Numbered from the stretch's first letter, positions 8,090-15,879 are shown. The stretch: DNA of 64,000 bases from Candidatus Bathyarchaeota archaeon (GCA_003151735.1 PLYI01000055.1:62001-126000), one strand, 5' to 3'. Numbers and translations: made by a program. Notes: generated by a model not told the origin, from the sequence alone.

Positions 8090-9454
8090 TTAATGCACCT
8101 GGTTGTAAAGGGTATCTGTTAAGTTTTCAAAAGGTGTGCCCAGCAATTTGTAACCATTTTTTCCCAAGTGTTTTCGGATATAGAACTGAATCATACCTTT
8201 GATGATTGCAAACTTTAGTTTGCGTTCAGATAATCCAGAGTTGAAAAGCAATTTGTGTTTCACCAAGTTAATGTTTTTTGGTTCTTCCCATTCGTCTGAA
8301 ATCAATTCTCCATTTAATCTCTCATAAAGAGGAGTCCCAGGAATAGGATAGGGCAGAGTAAACGAAAGATAATCAAGAGGAAGCGAAGAGGCGAACTTAA
8401 TTGTTTCTAGGACAGTTTTGTCATTCTCTCCAGGATAACCTACAATAAAAAAAGCTCCGGCTTTGATCCCGCTATCCTTGCACAAAGACAATGCTTTATA
8501 CACTTGTTTGGTGGTTATCTGTTTTTTCATCAAAGCAAGGATGGAATCGTTTCCTGATTCAATTCCAAAGAACATCCTGAGGCATCCAGCCTGCTTCATC
8601 TTGTCTACTGTCTCTGGATCCAACGTGTCGACCCTTGAAAGACATTCCCAACCTATTTTCAATCCGCGATTAATAATTTCATCACAAATTCCTATCAGGC
8701 GGTTGCGGTCCAGGGTAAAACAATCATCCGCAAACCATATTCGACTGTAGCCTAAAGAAATAACTTCTTCAATTTCATCAGCAACGTTAGAAGCTACTCT
8801 TGCCCTAAAGGTATTACCAAAAACGGGTTTACTGCAGAAATCACAAGAAAAGGGGCAACCCCTTGAGCTCATGACCGCGGTTGTTGTGTAACCAAACTTT
8901 TTAGAATAATATTTTTTGTAGGCATTGTTATCGAATAATTCTCTTGAAGGATTGGGAAAAGTATTCAGATCCTGTTTCAAGTCCCTTTGGGGAGTCTTTT
9001 TAATTTGGCCAGTTTCTTTCCCGCGATAAACGATTCCTTTAACTTGAGAATAATCGCCACCAATCTTGAACTGGTTAACGATCTCTAACATAGTTTGCTC
9101 TCCTTCACCTATAACTGCAACATCGAACTTTTCAAGAAATGTCTCCGGTTCGGTGGTTGGAAGCGCTCCTCCTGCAACAAGTAACTCACAATGAGCCCTC
9201 AGCATTTTAGCTAGTTCTATTGATTTTTCTTTCATCGAATACATCGATTGGATTCCAATTATCTTTGGTTTTGAATCGATAATTTTTCTGAGCGCTTCTT
9301 TCTGTTTGAGAAAAGTGCAGTCTACTATCTCGACAGAAATGCCATTTTGTTTCAGGTAAGCTGCAATGTACCCTAATCCTAATGGGGGAAACCTGAAGAT
9401 GGATGAGTCAGCATGAGGATGGAAGTATGGATAAACTAAGGTAACAACAGCCAT
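8090..9454 (-). CDS. Cobalamin-binding radical SAM protein
   Basis: A class B-type radical SAM protein of 454 aa. Residues 1-130 form a Rossmann-like B12-binding domain (FPPLGLGYIAAYL, then VVAGGALPTTEPE and VIGEGE). The radical SAM core carries CPFSCDFC (Cys about 200, 204, 207). Later motifs FGIESGND and FIVGYPGE are typical. Members methylate unactivated carbons or rearrange lipids, cofactors and natural products; the substrate here is unknown. I chose ATG 9454 (MAVVTLVYPYF), which leaves a 7-bp gap from the upstream gene, rather than the upstream start at 9511 that overlaps it. It is co-transcribed with the unknown gene 9462-10325 and lies inside the tRNA-Thr island. Confidence 0.9.
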   Translation of the reverse strand: MAVVTLVYPYFHPHADSSIFRFPPLGLGYIAAYLKQNGISVEIVDCTFLKQKEALRKIIDSKPKIIGIQSMYSMKEKSIELAKMLRAHCELLVAGGALPTTEPETFLEKFDVAVIGEGEQTMLEIVNQFKIGGDYSQVKGIVYRGKETGQIKKTPQRDLKQDLNTFPNPSRELFDNNAYKKYYSKKFGYTTTAVMSSRGCPFSCDFCSKPVFGNTFRARVASNVADEIEEVISLGYSRIWFADDCFTLDRNRLIGICDEIINRGLKIGWECLSRVDTLDPETVDKMKQAGCLRMFFGIESGNDSILALMKKQITTKQVYKALSLCKDSGIKAGAFFIVGYPGENDKTVLETIKFASSLPLDYLSFTLPYPIPGTPLYERLNGELISDEWEEPKNINLVKHKLLFNSGLSERKLKFAIIKGMIQFYIRKHLGKNGYKLLGTPFENLTDTLYNQVH

Positions 9455-9461
9455 TTGAATT

Positions 9462-10325
9462 TCAACCCAACAGTTCAATTTCATACTCAAAATGACAATA
9501 TTTAGAGTCAAGTTCGTAATCTAGACCTATCCAGTTTAAAGAACCCTCCATCAATTCCCTTCCTCGCCTCAACATACTTCCCTCTATGCTCTTCAGACGG
9601 AACCCAATGTTGTTTTGTTCATCTGCTATTTTCGCCGATTCTGCCGTTACATTGTCCCATGCGCCGATTTCTTCATCAACCAGCCTCAAACCTTCTGAAT
9701 CAGAGTAAGTCCTAAAGAAATGCGCGCCTTGTTCGTTCAGAATAAAAACTTTATCAAGATTGGCTTGCTCAAGTTGACTGAAGTTCAGTTTCACCTGAAT
9801 TCGGTTTCGGTCCATAATATATGTGACAATGATAGTGCCCTTATGTGGGCTTTTCATAAAGCTCGATTTTATTCCAAACTTAAAAAACAAGCCTCTCACA
9901 ATTAGAACTGGTCGAACAACACGCTTATGCCTCTGATACTGCGAGCAAAAAAAGGCAGATAACATTCGAATTCCGGGAATTTTAAGTTTGAAACTTCGGA
10001 GTCGATCTCTACCAGTCAAATCCATTAGAAACTCTTTTCGAATTTCTATGATGTTTCCCAGCCTACGGACATAAAGGGAGGATGAGCCTGAAAATACGGT
10101 TTCACCAGAGTACTTAACAACCGGAACTCCAAACCCTGTGCCTTCCCCGATAACCTCAGTTCCATTACATAGAAGAATCAAGCCCTTTTGCAAGCTGGCT
10201 ATTTTCATGTTTTGTGGATTAGTACTAGAATAAACTTTGAGAGCCACAGAATCTGAAATGATGAAAGCGTATTGAGGGGCTTCCAAGAAAGGCGAATTTT
10301 CACTTTCATCTGTCATTTCCAGCAT
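9462..10325 (-). CDS. Unknown protein paired with the B12 radical SAM enzyme
   Basis: The 287-aa protein is soluble and rich in beta strands. An N-terminal part (VALKVYSSTNPQNMKI, LILLCNGTEVIGEGTGFGVPVV) is followed by basic segments near 105-150, and the C-terminal half ends in a run of acidic and aromatic residues (YCHFEYEIELLG). I see no family motif. An AAAGGAAAG site precedes ATG 10325 and a TATA-like AATTAAATA lies near 10368-10378, so this is the first gene of a two-gene operon with the radical SAM enzyme 7 bp downstream. It may supply or bind that enzyme's substrate; this is inferred from position only. Confidence 0.7.
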   Translation of the reverse strand: MLEMTDESENSPFLEAPQYAFIISDSVALKVYSSTNPQNMKIASLQKGLILLCNGTEVIGEGTGFGVPVVKYSGETVFSGSSSLYVRRLGNIIEIRKEFLMDLTGRDRLRSFKLKIPGIRMLSAFFCSQYQRHKRVVRPVLIVRGLFFKFGIKSSFMKSPHKGTIIVTYIMDRNRIQVKLNFSQLEQANLDKVFILNEQGAHFFRTYSDSEGLRLVDEEIGAWDNVTAESAKIADEQNNIGFRLKSIEGSMLRRGRELMEGSLNWIGLDYELDSKYCHFEYEIELLG

Positions 10326-10421
10326 GCCGAAACTTTCCTTTAATGTTATTCAAGTTTCAGCGATCAGTCTATTTAATTATTCTCTATTCTAGCAAGCAAG
10401 ATTTGAAATGGATTCAAACGA

Positions 10422-10606
10422 CTATAGTTCGACTAGCAGTCGGTCTGCGTCTGTTCTGCAATTATACGTACGTAACTGTTTTCCAGCTGGTCCTCTAATC
10501 ACCAAACCATTTTTAATATTGAAACGGGATCCATGCCAAGGGCACTGCAGAACATCATCTTTCAGCTCCCCTTAAACAAGAGGTGCTCCGGCATGAGTAC
10601 GCCGCG
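10422..10606 (-). pseudogene. Rieske [2Fe-2S] ferredoxin remnant
   Basis: Read on the minus strand, this region gives the second Rieske iron-sulfur box CPWHGSRFNIKNG followed by a typical C-terminus (RTYNCRTDADRLLVEL and a TAG at 10422-10424). Upstream in the same frame is the first box, but its cysteine codon is now CGT (Arg, 10599-10601; it reads RTHAGAPLV). A TAA stop at 10572-10574 separates the boxes, and another stop lies further upstream. The N-terminus is gone. The cluster cannot form, so this is a decayed gene. Confidence 0.7.
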
Positions 10607-10723
10607 CCTACAAACAATATATCTGCATAGAATATTTAACGACCAAGATCTAAGCTTCTTTTAAGACAAATTCCCTTAACTCTCCTTCTAAGACTTCACT
10701 TATACGGCAAAGAAAATAGAAAG

Positions 10724-10927
10724 TCATGGCAATTTCTCCAAAGTACCTGAGCCAAGATTTGGAATTGTGGATAAGAGCTCTTTTTGCTTCTCAATATACT
10801 CGCAAACTGCAATCACAAATTCTGCGTGACTCCAAGATAGTAGCGCTACAGAAATTGCCTCACCAGTGTGAGGGTTAATCTGTTCTGCTAATTCTCCGAA
10901 TGGCAAAGCATGCTTAGCGGTTGTCAT
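10724..10927 (-). pseudogene. C-terminal fragment of a GH15 glucoamylase-like enzyme
   Basis: The 67 residues resemble only the extreme C-terminus of archaeal GH15 (glucan 1,4-alpha-glucosidase-like) proteins: LAEQINPHTGEAISV, then LLSWSHAEFVIAVCEYI. Intact enzymes are about 600 residues or more, so roughly 90 percent is missing. The nominal ATG overlaps the 2-TM gene upstream by 14 bp and is probably accidental. It sits close to the Rieske remnant, which supports a zone of gene decay. It could be an expressed short protein, but nothing suggests that. Confidence 0.5.
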
Positions 10928-11147
10928 TCTTAATCTTAGAAGAGGGCTGTTTCTCTGGTTCTTCTTCCAAAAGAATCACGGAACCTATTGCCAATGGCAA
11001 GGCGCCACCCACGATTAACAAAACAAAGTTAACCTGATGATTGTAATAATAATTCAAATTGTATAATATCTCCTCAATAGACAACACAGTAAGGATTGCC
11101 AAGCCAATTAAAAAAAGAAACCAACCAACTAATCTTAATCTTCTCAT
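10914..11147 (-). CDS. Small two-helix membrane protein, unknown
   Basis: A 77-aa protein with a basic N-terminus (MRRLRL), two membrane helices (about 7-27 and 38-61) and a polar, charged C-terminal tail. No known family is recognised. It is an island gene with an AT-rich upstream region. Its stop lies within the beginning of the GH15-like fragment. Confidence 0.5.
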   Translation of the reverse strand: MRRLRLVGWFLFLIGLAILTVLSIEEILYNLNYYYNHQVNFVLLIVGGALPLAIGSVILLEEEPEKQPSSKIKNDNR

Positions 11148-11407
11148 GTTTCCACTCTTTTTGTACGTTAGACCTGCTTAAAAGATTTCATTTGTTAGTT
11201 ACTTGGTTCAAATACGAAAAAGTACCTTGAACGATATGAGACATAAGACCTTTCTTGATTAAATTTAAGCACTTTGCAAGTTAGATGCAAAATAAACTTA
11301 AGCAACTGTTACAATAGTATAATAGCTAAGGTTAAGATATCTCAAAATAGTCAAGTTTTGGGCTACTTGTGCAATATAAATTTGTGGCAGGTGATGTTTT
11401 ATTGAAA

Positions 11408-11650
11408 ATGTTTGATGCCATGCTATTAAAAAGAGAAATAATAACAAGCTGCAACATTGATGTTAAAATTCTAGAAACCTTGAAGGATGGACTTGTGTTA
11501 AGGGTCGAAAACATAGAAAGTAGCAGCTCACTTGAGCTCATGAAAAATTTTGCTAACCAACATCAACTAAATATGTTAGCTGATAATGAAGGTTATTTCA
11601 TTTCTAAGCAAATCCTTGCCCCATCAGAGCCAACTTATTTATCAGAATAA
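11408..11650 (+). CDS. Island small-protein family member A
   Basis: An 80-aa soluble protein starting MFDAMLLKREI. It shares a clear pattern with the 76-aa protein at 15880-16110: KREI-x-T-x-C-x-IDVK-x-L, then KDGLVL-x-VE, then a C-terminal amphipathic half. I chose ATG 11408 because it aligns with the start of that paralog and has AGGTGAT about 12 nt upstream; GTG 11369 is a longer option. The predicted fold is small alpha/beta. Function is unknown. A weaker relative follows at 11982-12299. Family members occur in both tRNA-flanked islands, suggesting an element-borne function. Confidence 0.55.
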   Translation: MFDAMLLKREIITSCNIDVKILETLKDGLVLRVENIESSSSLELMKNFANQHQLNMLADNEGYFISKQILAPSEPTYLSE

Positions 11651-11963
11651 TGTGGGCACGTTCAATAACAGCCCTTAAGATGTAAGCCCTGCGTGATTTT
11701 AACATCCTGTCAATTATGCCTTGGGCGTTCTTTCCCGTTTTTAACTAGTTTCATTTCTTTATAAAAAAGAAAGAACTAACTAAAGCAGTTGATATTTAAT
11801 TGTATGATAGGAAGCGGCGTTCTCACAATTTGCAAATTAGAGTTGGCAAGAGGCAAAGTTTTCTTTGCAGATTGAGCGAATTGATGTTCTTAAGAAGTGT
11901 TATTTGGCATTAAATGTAACTTTGTTATTAGGCTGCAAAGTATGAGCACACGTAAAATTCCTC
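11651..11963. other. Intergenic stretch with an imperfect hairpin and a repeated 3' flank
   Basis: No convincing gene. Near 11660-11690 the sequence AACAGCCCTTAAGATGTAAG resembles the sequence just after the next gene (AACAGACATTAAGACGTAAG, about 12307-12326). This suggests that gene and 3' flank were duplicated together. Around 11745-11782 an AGTT/TTTCTTT stretch pairs with AAAGAAA/AACT, possibly a terminator. A CTTAAGAAGTGTTA motif near 11889 recurs as TTTAAGAAGTGTTAG near 13205. Confidence 0.35.
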
Positions 11964-11981
11964 TTGAAAACAAAAGCTACT

Positions 11982-12299
11982 ATGGCGGAGTCTACTATTT
12001 TATGCATCATGGCAAGAAGCCCAAACCCCAATGCAATAGGGGAATTACGGTTGGATAGGGTTCAAGCTATGAACCTTCTCAAAGAAATTGCAAGCAAAAT
12101 TCCAGAGTTGGGACCCCAAGCTATGTCTATAGCAGAAAGTGAACCGAATAATTCCCAGCAAGCAGGTTGTGCAATACACTTCAAGGGTTTATCCACCGAT
12201 TGCATAGAACAAATTAAGATAATTGCAAAGAACCATTCTTTAGCAATTTCAGATAATAGCATTGATTTAACTATCTATACTCCAACTCAACGAGAATAG
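11982..12299 (+). CDS. Island small protein, distant relative of family member A
   Basis: About 105 aa from ATG 11982 (a TTG at 11964 would add six residues). The C-terminal half (CAIHFKGLSTDCIEQIKII, then AKNHSLAISDNSIDLTIY) has the same strand-helix-strand pattern as the small proteins at 11408-11650 and 15880-16110. The N-terminal half has an amphipathic helix (RVQAMNLLKEIASKI). No catalytic motif is seen. Its 3' flank resembles that of the 11408 gene, pointing to tandem duplication and divergence. Confidence 0.52.
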   Translation: MAESTILCIMARSPNPNAIGELRLDRVQAMNLLKEIASKIPELGPQAMSIAESEPNNSQQAGCAIHFKGLSTDCIEQIKIIAKNHSLAISDNSIDLTIYTPTQRE

Positions 12300-12412
12300 T
12301 GTCATAAACAGACATTAAGACGTAAGACCTACTTCTTCCATCAACAGCATTTCTTCCTAAATGCAAATGCTTAAAATTATTTTAAACAAATAAGAAAGAG
12401 AGGCGTAAAAAC

Positions 12413-12664
12413 ATGAATAAAGGCAGACTTTATGAAGAGTTAATTCCAATTGAACAATTATCATATAAAGGCTATAATACTCCTGAACTTGCAAATGCTA
12501 AAATAAAACAAATCTTAGACGAAGCTAAAAAAGAAATGCCGCCTTTCACAGATAAATGGGTTAATACAGAAAACGAAAACCCTGATTGGAAAGCAACCTG
12601 TGAAACTATGAACGAGAGAACAATGGCAAGAGAAAAGTGGTTTATTAAATGGTTTGGTGAATAA
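12413..12664 (+). CDS. Small hypothetical island protein
   Basis: An 83-aa soluble, charged protein with several Trp residues near the C-terminus (MAREKWFIKWFGE). A GAGAGGCG site precedes the ATG and a TATA-like TTAAAATTATTTTAAAC lies about 35 nt upstream, so it is probably expressed. No family recognised. A short frame starting GTG inside its 3' end (reading VNKTLDKEEKKEF) overlaps it but is too short to call. Confidence 0.55.
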   Translation: MNKGRLYEELIPIEQLSYKGYNTPELANAKIKQILDEAKKEMPPFTDKWVNTENENPDWKATCETMNERTMAREKWFIKWFGE

Positions 12665-12890
12665 AACTCTGGATAAAGAAGAGAAAAAAGAGTTTTCTAG
12701 GCTCTTTCAAAAATCATAGGAAATTGCTTGAAGAAAGCCATTCAAGAAACGGTGCAAATTCGCTCAGTAAGGACAAAGGCAAGCATTATTGAAATGGACT
12801 CTCTGCTTTGTCCATAGAATATTTTAATAGAACATGTCTGGGATGCTTAGAATAAATAAAGCATATTCGCCTTTCAGTGATGGATTAAGC

Positions 12891-12912
12891 AATTTAGAAC
12901 ATATTCTAAATT
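12891..12912. promoter_or_regulatory. Perfect 9-bp inverted repeat, candidate operator
   Basis: AATTTAGAA and TTCTAAATT form perfect 9-bp arms around CATA. The site lies just upstream of a TATA-like TTCATATATC (about 12920-12929) that precedes the 48-aa zinc-ribbon gene, a natural place for a repressor or activator site. A looser version occurs near 13177-13195. Confidence 0.4.
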
Positions 12913-12960
12913 CATAATGTTCATATATCATTTGCTTCCAAAGAGAAAGATTGATGCAAA

Positions 12961-13107
12961 ATGACTCACTGTCCTAGTTGCGGCAAAGAGGTTAACAAAC
13001 CTTCAAGAGAACTCAAAAACTTCAATTTTACCATTCAAGCCTACACTTGCGAAAAATGCCACCATAACTTCAAAGTCACAGTTAACCAATCATTCTACAT
13101 TGTATAA
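12961..13107 (+). CDS. 48-aa zinc-ribbon protein
   Basis: A short gene starting ATG 12961 and ending TAA 13105-13107. The product starts MTHCPSCGKEV and has a second pair YTCEKCHHNF, giving a CxxC-x27-CxxC zinc ribbon followed by a short strand-forming tail (VTVNQSFYIV). It is preceded by a TATA-like element and a perfect inverted repeat. The size and layout suit a DNA- or RNA-binding accessory protein of a mobile element; the role is unknown. Confidence 0.6.
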   Translation: MTHCPSCGKEVNKPSRELKNFNFTIQAYTCEKCHHNFKVTVNQSFYIV

Positions 13108-13219
13108 TCTAATCCCATATCTTTTCTTAATCTACTCTTCTAAATGGATGGAAAGTTGCCCTAGCTGATTTCCATATTTAGAGCATATACTGGAAAATAA
13201 TTGTTTTAAGAAGTGTTAG

Positions 13220-13402
13220 CTAAACATTATAGCTTTTTCTTCTTGCTTCTTTAGCAAACAGGTCAGCCAATCTAGCCTTAAAGGTTGAATCTTCCTCCAT
13301 AATTGTTGTAATCAATTTTGAAAATTTCTTCTTTAACTCAGGATCACTCAAAACTAAATCTATCATTTCTTCAATCTCTACTTTATTCATATTTTTACAC
13401 AT
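13220..13402 (-). CDS. Small helical hypothetical protein
   Basis: A 60-aa, almost entirely helical acidic/basic protein (IEEMIDLVLSDPELKKKF, then LADLFAKEARRKS). The palindromic A/T box TTAAAATATTTTAA lies upstream near 13421-13434 and could be its promoter. No family recognised; the size and position in the island suggest an element accessory gene. Confidence 0.45.
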   Translation of the reverse strand: MCKNMNKVEIEEMIDLVLSDPELKKKFSKLITTIMEEDSTFKARLADLFAKEARRKSYNV

Positions 13403-13511
13403 TAGCTATTTGGTAGTTCCATTAAAATATTTTAATGTATATTCCCGCAAATTAGTTAGATAATAAAGCAGCATCGAAGGCTCCAAAATTAGTTCTTAGA
13501 GGACCTACAAT

Positions 13512-13844
13512 TCAATCAAGTTGTTGATTGCATTTTTTGCAGAATGAGGCATCCTCATCTACTATTGCTCCACAATATGGACAAGTTCTTACGTTCTGTA
13601 AGTTTTTCTTCTTAAGAGGGATAAACGCTGGAACGGTAATTCTAAGTATAGCAATTGCAAAAACAAAGCAAATAATACCTGCAACAAAATAGTTACCATA
13701 GATAGAAGTTGAATGTCCCATAACTTGTTTAACAGTAAAAAAATACGCTATTGAACTGATGCCTAATACCACAAATAAGACACCAATACCTACTCCCATT
13801 GCATAACCTGCTTTCATCCTTCTTAGGGACAATCTGACCCTCAA
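13512..13844 (-). CDS. Two-helix membrane protein with C-terminal zinc ribbon
   Basis: A 110-aa protein with two membrane helices (about 13-35 and 50-70) followed by a basic linker and a double-CxxC ribbon (CPYCG and CKKCN). Start may be at residue 10 (MKAGYAMG). It has the same elements as the zinc-ribbon membrane proteins elsewhere in the window, but in the opposite order to the one at 1282-1689. Function unknown. Confidence 0.65.
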   Translation of the reverse strand: MRVRLSLRRMKAGYAMGVGIGVLFVVLGISSIAYFFTVKQVMGHSTSIYGNYFVAGIICFVFAIAILRITVPAFIPLKKKNLQNVRTCPYCGAIVDEDASFCKKCNQQLD

Positions 13845-14234
13845 CTATTGTAGGTCTATTCTTTTAAATAACCTTTGAGCAAAGTTACCAATAGCCCTAA
13901 AGATCTTGTTTTAGGGGTCATTTTAAGCAGAGTTGACCATTCTGGTCAGCTCCAAGCAAAGGAAGTATTTGAATGAAGATTAAATGCCATAGTGAGATTG
14001 AATGTGAAGTTTAGCAATCAAAGGAATGTTACAGGTATTTCTAAACAAAGAAGATAAACCAAAGTATGGGCGAATAAGGCATAGTCAAAAGACAGAAGAT
14101 AAGAAGACTATATTTAGCTATCATCTCAATCTCTAGCTTACATTTCTCAAAAGATAAATCTTAACTTATGCAATATTGACCTAGGTCAAAAAGATGGTTC
14201 TAAAGATCAACTCAATTCTAGCTCTAAATTAGAA
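13845..14234. other. Gene-poor island stretch with two TTGACC palindromes
   Basis: I see no gene here; the longest ATG frame seen is 13 codons. Two symmetrical sites contain the same core. A hairpin at 13930-13952 pairs GAGTTGACCA with TGGTCAGCTC (one G-T mismatch) around TTC, and 14176-14189 is a perfect 14-bp palindrome TTGACCTAGGTCAA. They lie upstream of the HicBA cassette and the inner tRNA copy and may be binding sites for an element regulator. Confidence 0.35.
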
Positions 14235-14282
14235 TTGGAGCCTTCGGCGGGATTTGGACCCGCGACCATTACCTACCAAGGT
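14235..14282. repeat. Second partial copy of the tRNA-Thr 3' half (attachment site)
   Basis: The first ~40 bases, including the CCA end, acceptor strand, T-arm and variable region, are identical and in the same orientation as 14819 onward. After one missing base, ACCAAGGT continues and the match ends inside the anticodon arm. The tRNA 5' half is absent. With the intact tRNA it forms direct repeats bracketing a ~580-bp unit that contains only hicB and hicA. Confidence 0.75.
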
Positions 14283-14368
14283 CCTGCAGCGTTGATTGGA
14301 TGGAAAAATCTTCTTTATATCAAAGCTTATATGGTCAAAACAGGGCTCTATATTGTAAGTGACAGTTA

Positions 14369-14593
14369 ATGGTGAAAATCAAGGGAGAAAAATTCACAGT
14401 TATCCTCCGAGAGGAGCCCGAAGGTGGCTACTCAGCGCAGTGTCTTGAACTTCCAGGAGCAATAAGCGAAGGAGAAAACCGCAAAGAAGCTCTCGCCAAT
14501 ATAAAAGAAGCCATAGAAGGCTACTTGGAAGCTTTCCCTGAAGAGGTTGACCAGCTTAAATGCAAAAAAGAGCTGGTGGAAATAACTGTCTGA
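14369..14593 (+). CDS. hicB: HicB-family antitoxin
   Basis: A 74-aa protein with the partly degraded RNase-H-like HicB fold: FTVILREEPEGGYSAQC, LPGAISEGENRKEALA, and the helix NIKEAIEGYLEAF. HicB binds and neutralises the HicA mRNA interferase and often represses its own operon. It lacks the extra C-terminal DNA-binding domain of longer HicB proteins. Its end overlaps hicA. The TTGACC palindromes upstream are possible operators. The pair lies between a tRNA-Thr fragment and the intact tRNA-Thr. Confidence 0.87.
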   Translation: MVKIKGEKFTVILREEPEGGYSAQCLELPGAISEGENRKEALANIKEAIEGYLEAFPEEVDQLKCKKELVEITV

Positions 14594-14810
14594 GAAGTTA
14601 CCCTCTGCCTCTTGGCGAAAAATCGTTAAGGCTTTAACCGAAAGAGGCTTCAAAAGTGTCAGTCAGAGGGGCAGCCACATATTTTTAACGGATGGAAAAC
14701 ATAAACTTACGGTTCCACGGCATGACCCGGTCAAGAAAGGTACACTGCTCTCAACCATACAACAGGCAGGGTTGACAAGGGAAGAATTCCTTGAACTTCT
14801 CAAAGAGTAA
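14586..14810 (+). CDS. hicA: HicA-family mRNA interferase toxin with CTG start
   Basis: The frame encodes a complete 74-aa HicA: (M)SEKLPSASWRKIVKALTE, then the dsRBD-like core SQRGSHIFLTD with the catalytic His, KLTVPRHDPVKKGTL, and QQAGLTREEFLELL. HicA cleaves mRNA. There is no ATG, GTG or TTG near the N-terminus. An upstream stop (14583-14585) is followed directly by CTG at 14586, which gives a normal HicA beginning, so CTG is probably the start and translation is coupled to hicB (8-bp overlap). Weak initiation would keep toxin low. It ends 8 bp before the tRNA-Thr. Confidence 0.8.
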   Translation: MSEKLPSASWRKIVKALTERGFKSVSQRGSHIFLTDGKHKLTVPRHDPVKKGTLLSTIQQAGLTREEFLELLKE

Positions 14811-14818
14811 AGATTAGT

Positions 14819-14895
14819 TGGAGCCTTCGGCGGGATTTGGACCCGCGACCATTACCTTACCAAGGTAACGCCCCACCGGGCTAGGCTACGAAGGC
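14819..14895 (-). tRNA. tRNA-Thr (GGT)
   Basis: Minus-strand cloverleaf: acceptor GCCTTCG pairs perfectly with CGAAGGC, the anticodon stem TTACC/GGTAA closes loop TTGGTAA with anticodon GGT, and the T-stem GCGGG/CCCGC closes loop TCCAAAT. CCA is encoded. The discriminator is T. Partial 3' copies at 14235-14282 and 7769-7804 mark it as an integration target. A T-rich stretch directly 5' on the plus strand corresponds to its upstream region. Confidence 0.95.
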
Positions 14896-15310
14896 TTTTT
14901 TCTTTTTCTTCTTGAAAGTGATTGCGGTATGCAATAAAGAGCTTACGGTTACAACGCTGCATCGCAACAAAAGAATTCAACAAAACATATCTTTCTCAAA
15001 CCAAGGCGCCCACAACCTTCTCACTTTAACATAATCCACACCCACAAACGGCAAAACCACTATGCTTGTGAAGCCAAAACCCCCCACACTACACTCACAC
15101 TGCCCAACATAGCATCCATGATAACTGTGTGGGATCAACCTCTCTTTCCACACTCAAACCGCAAGAGAGAAACAACCCAAACCAAAAAAGCAAACAATTC
15201 CAAAGCCCCAAGTGTAGTGTGCATTTTTATCGCACCACACCCACACAAAACAAGTCAACGGCAAATAAATATTAAAGCAACCTAACCTATTTCACACTAC
15301 GCATCCTTGG
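14896..15310. other. Intergenic region between tRNA-Thr and tRNA-Leu
   Basis: No gene is evident. The plus strand is C/A-rich with related words (ACACTACACT near 15090 and its exact complement AGTGTAGTGT near 15218), so a long-range RNA stem is possible. An AAATAAATATTAAA stretch at about 15262-15275 is a plausible TATA element for the tRNA-Leu gene beginning at 15311. Confidence 0.3.
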
Positions 15311-15398
15311 GCAGGGGTCTCCAAGCCAGGTCAACGGAGTAGGGCTTAGGACCCTATCGCGTAGGCGTTCGTGGGTTCGAATCCCACCCCCTGCACCA
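15311..15398 (+). tRNA. tRNA-Leu (TAG)
   Basis: Class II tRNA with a long variable arm. Acceptor GCAGGGG pairs with CCCCTGC, anticodon stem TAGGG/CCCTA closes loop CTTAGGA with anticodon TAG, and T-stem GTGGG/CCCAC closes loop TTCGAAT. Discriminator A and CCA are encoded. A degenerate copy of its last 29 bases lies at 17741-17769, so it is probably the integration target for the second island. Confidence 0.95.
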
Positions 15399-15612
15399 AT
15401 ATAAGCAAAACGTATGGGGATCCGTTCGGGTGATTGTTTCTTGCTTTTTGTGCGAAGTTTGCGTTTTCTACTTCTGCACGTCCAAACTCGTCGAGCCCCG
15501 AATTTGTTTAATAAATCACTGGTGTTTCAACGTATAACCACAAAATAATTCTAGGTTGATGGATAATTCAACATGATATTTGGAATTAGGGTTTCTCGGA
15601 AGTCGCTTTCCC

Positions 15613-15849
15613 ATGTTAGAAATTCTTAAACAGAAACCATGGAGCGTTTTTCTAGCCAACGGATATTTCCTGAACAATCAAGTCACTTCGGGACGCTGCC
15701 AAGACTGTAGGTCAACAGGCGAAGTATCAAGAGTCAGCTTCAGCAATCCCAACCTGTTATTGTACGGTTGCAGAAACAGCAAGTGTAGGCATAGGATGTT
15801 ACGCATAGATTTCGGGGCAGAAATTGAAGGAAAAAGCTTGGTTGACTAG
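15613..15849 (+). CDS. Small Cys-rich hypothetical protein
   Basis: A 78-aa protein from ATG 15613 (TTG 15580 would add 11 residues). The middle contains CQDC and later CRNSKC, a possible zinc knuckle with an unusual second spacing. The ends are hydrophobic then acidic (IDFGAEIEGKSLVD). No family recognised. It is the first gene after tRNA-Leu, in the second island. Confidence 0.45.
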   Translation: MLEILKQKPWSVFLANGYFLNNQVTSGRCQDCRSTGEVSRVSFSNPNLLLYGCRNSKCRHRMLRIDFGAEIEGKSLVD

Positions 15850-15879
15850 CTCGACTCAAACAGACAAAGCCTCAACGCG

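Noticed and set aside
13474-13486. Inverted 13-nt match to the tRNA-Thr 3' tail (TCGAAGGCTCCAA)
   Set aside because: Too short, and no T-arm sequence precedes it; it may be chance or a tiny leftover.
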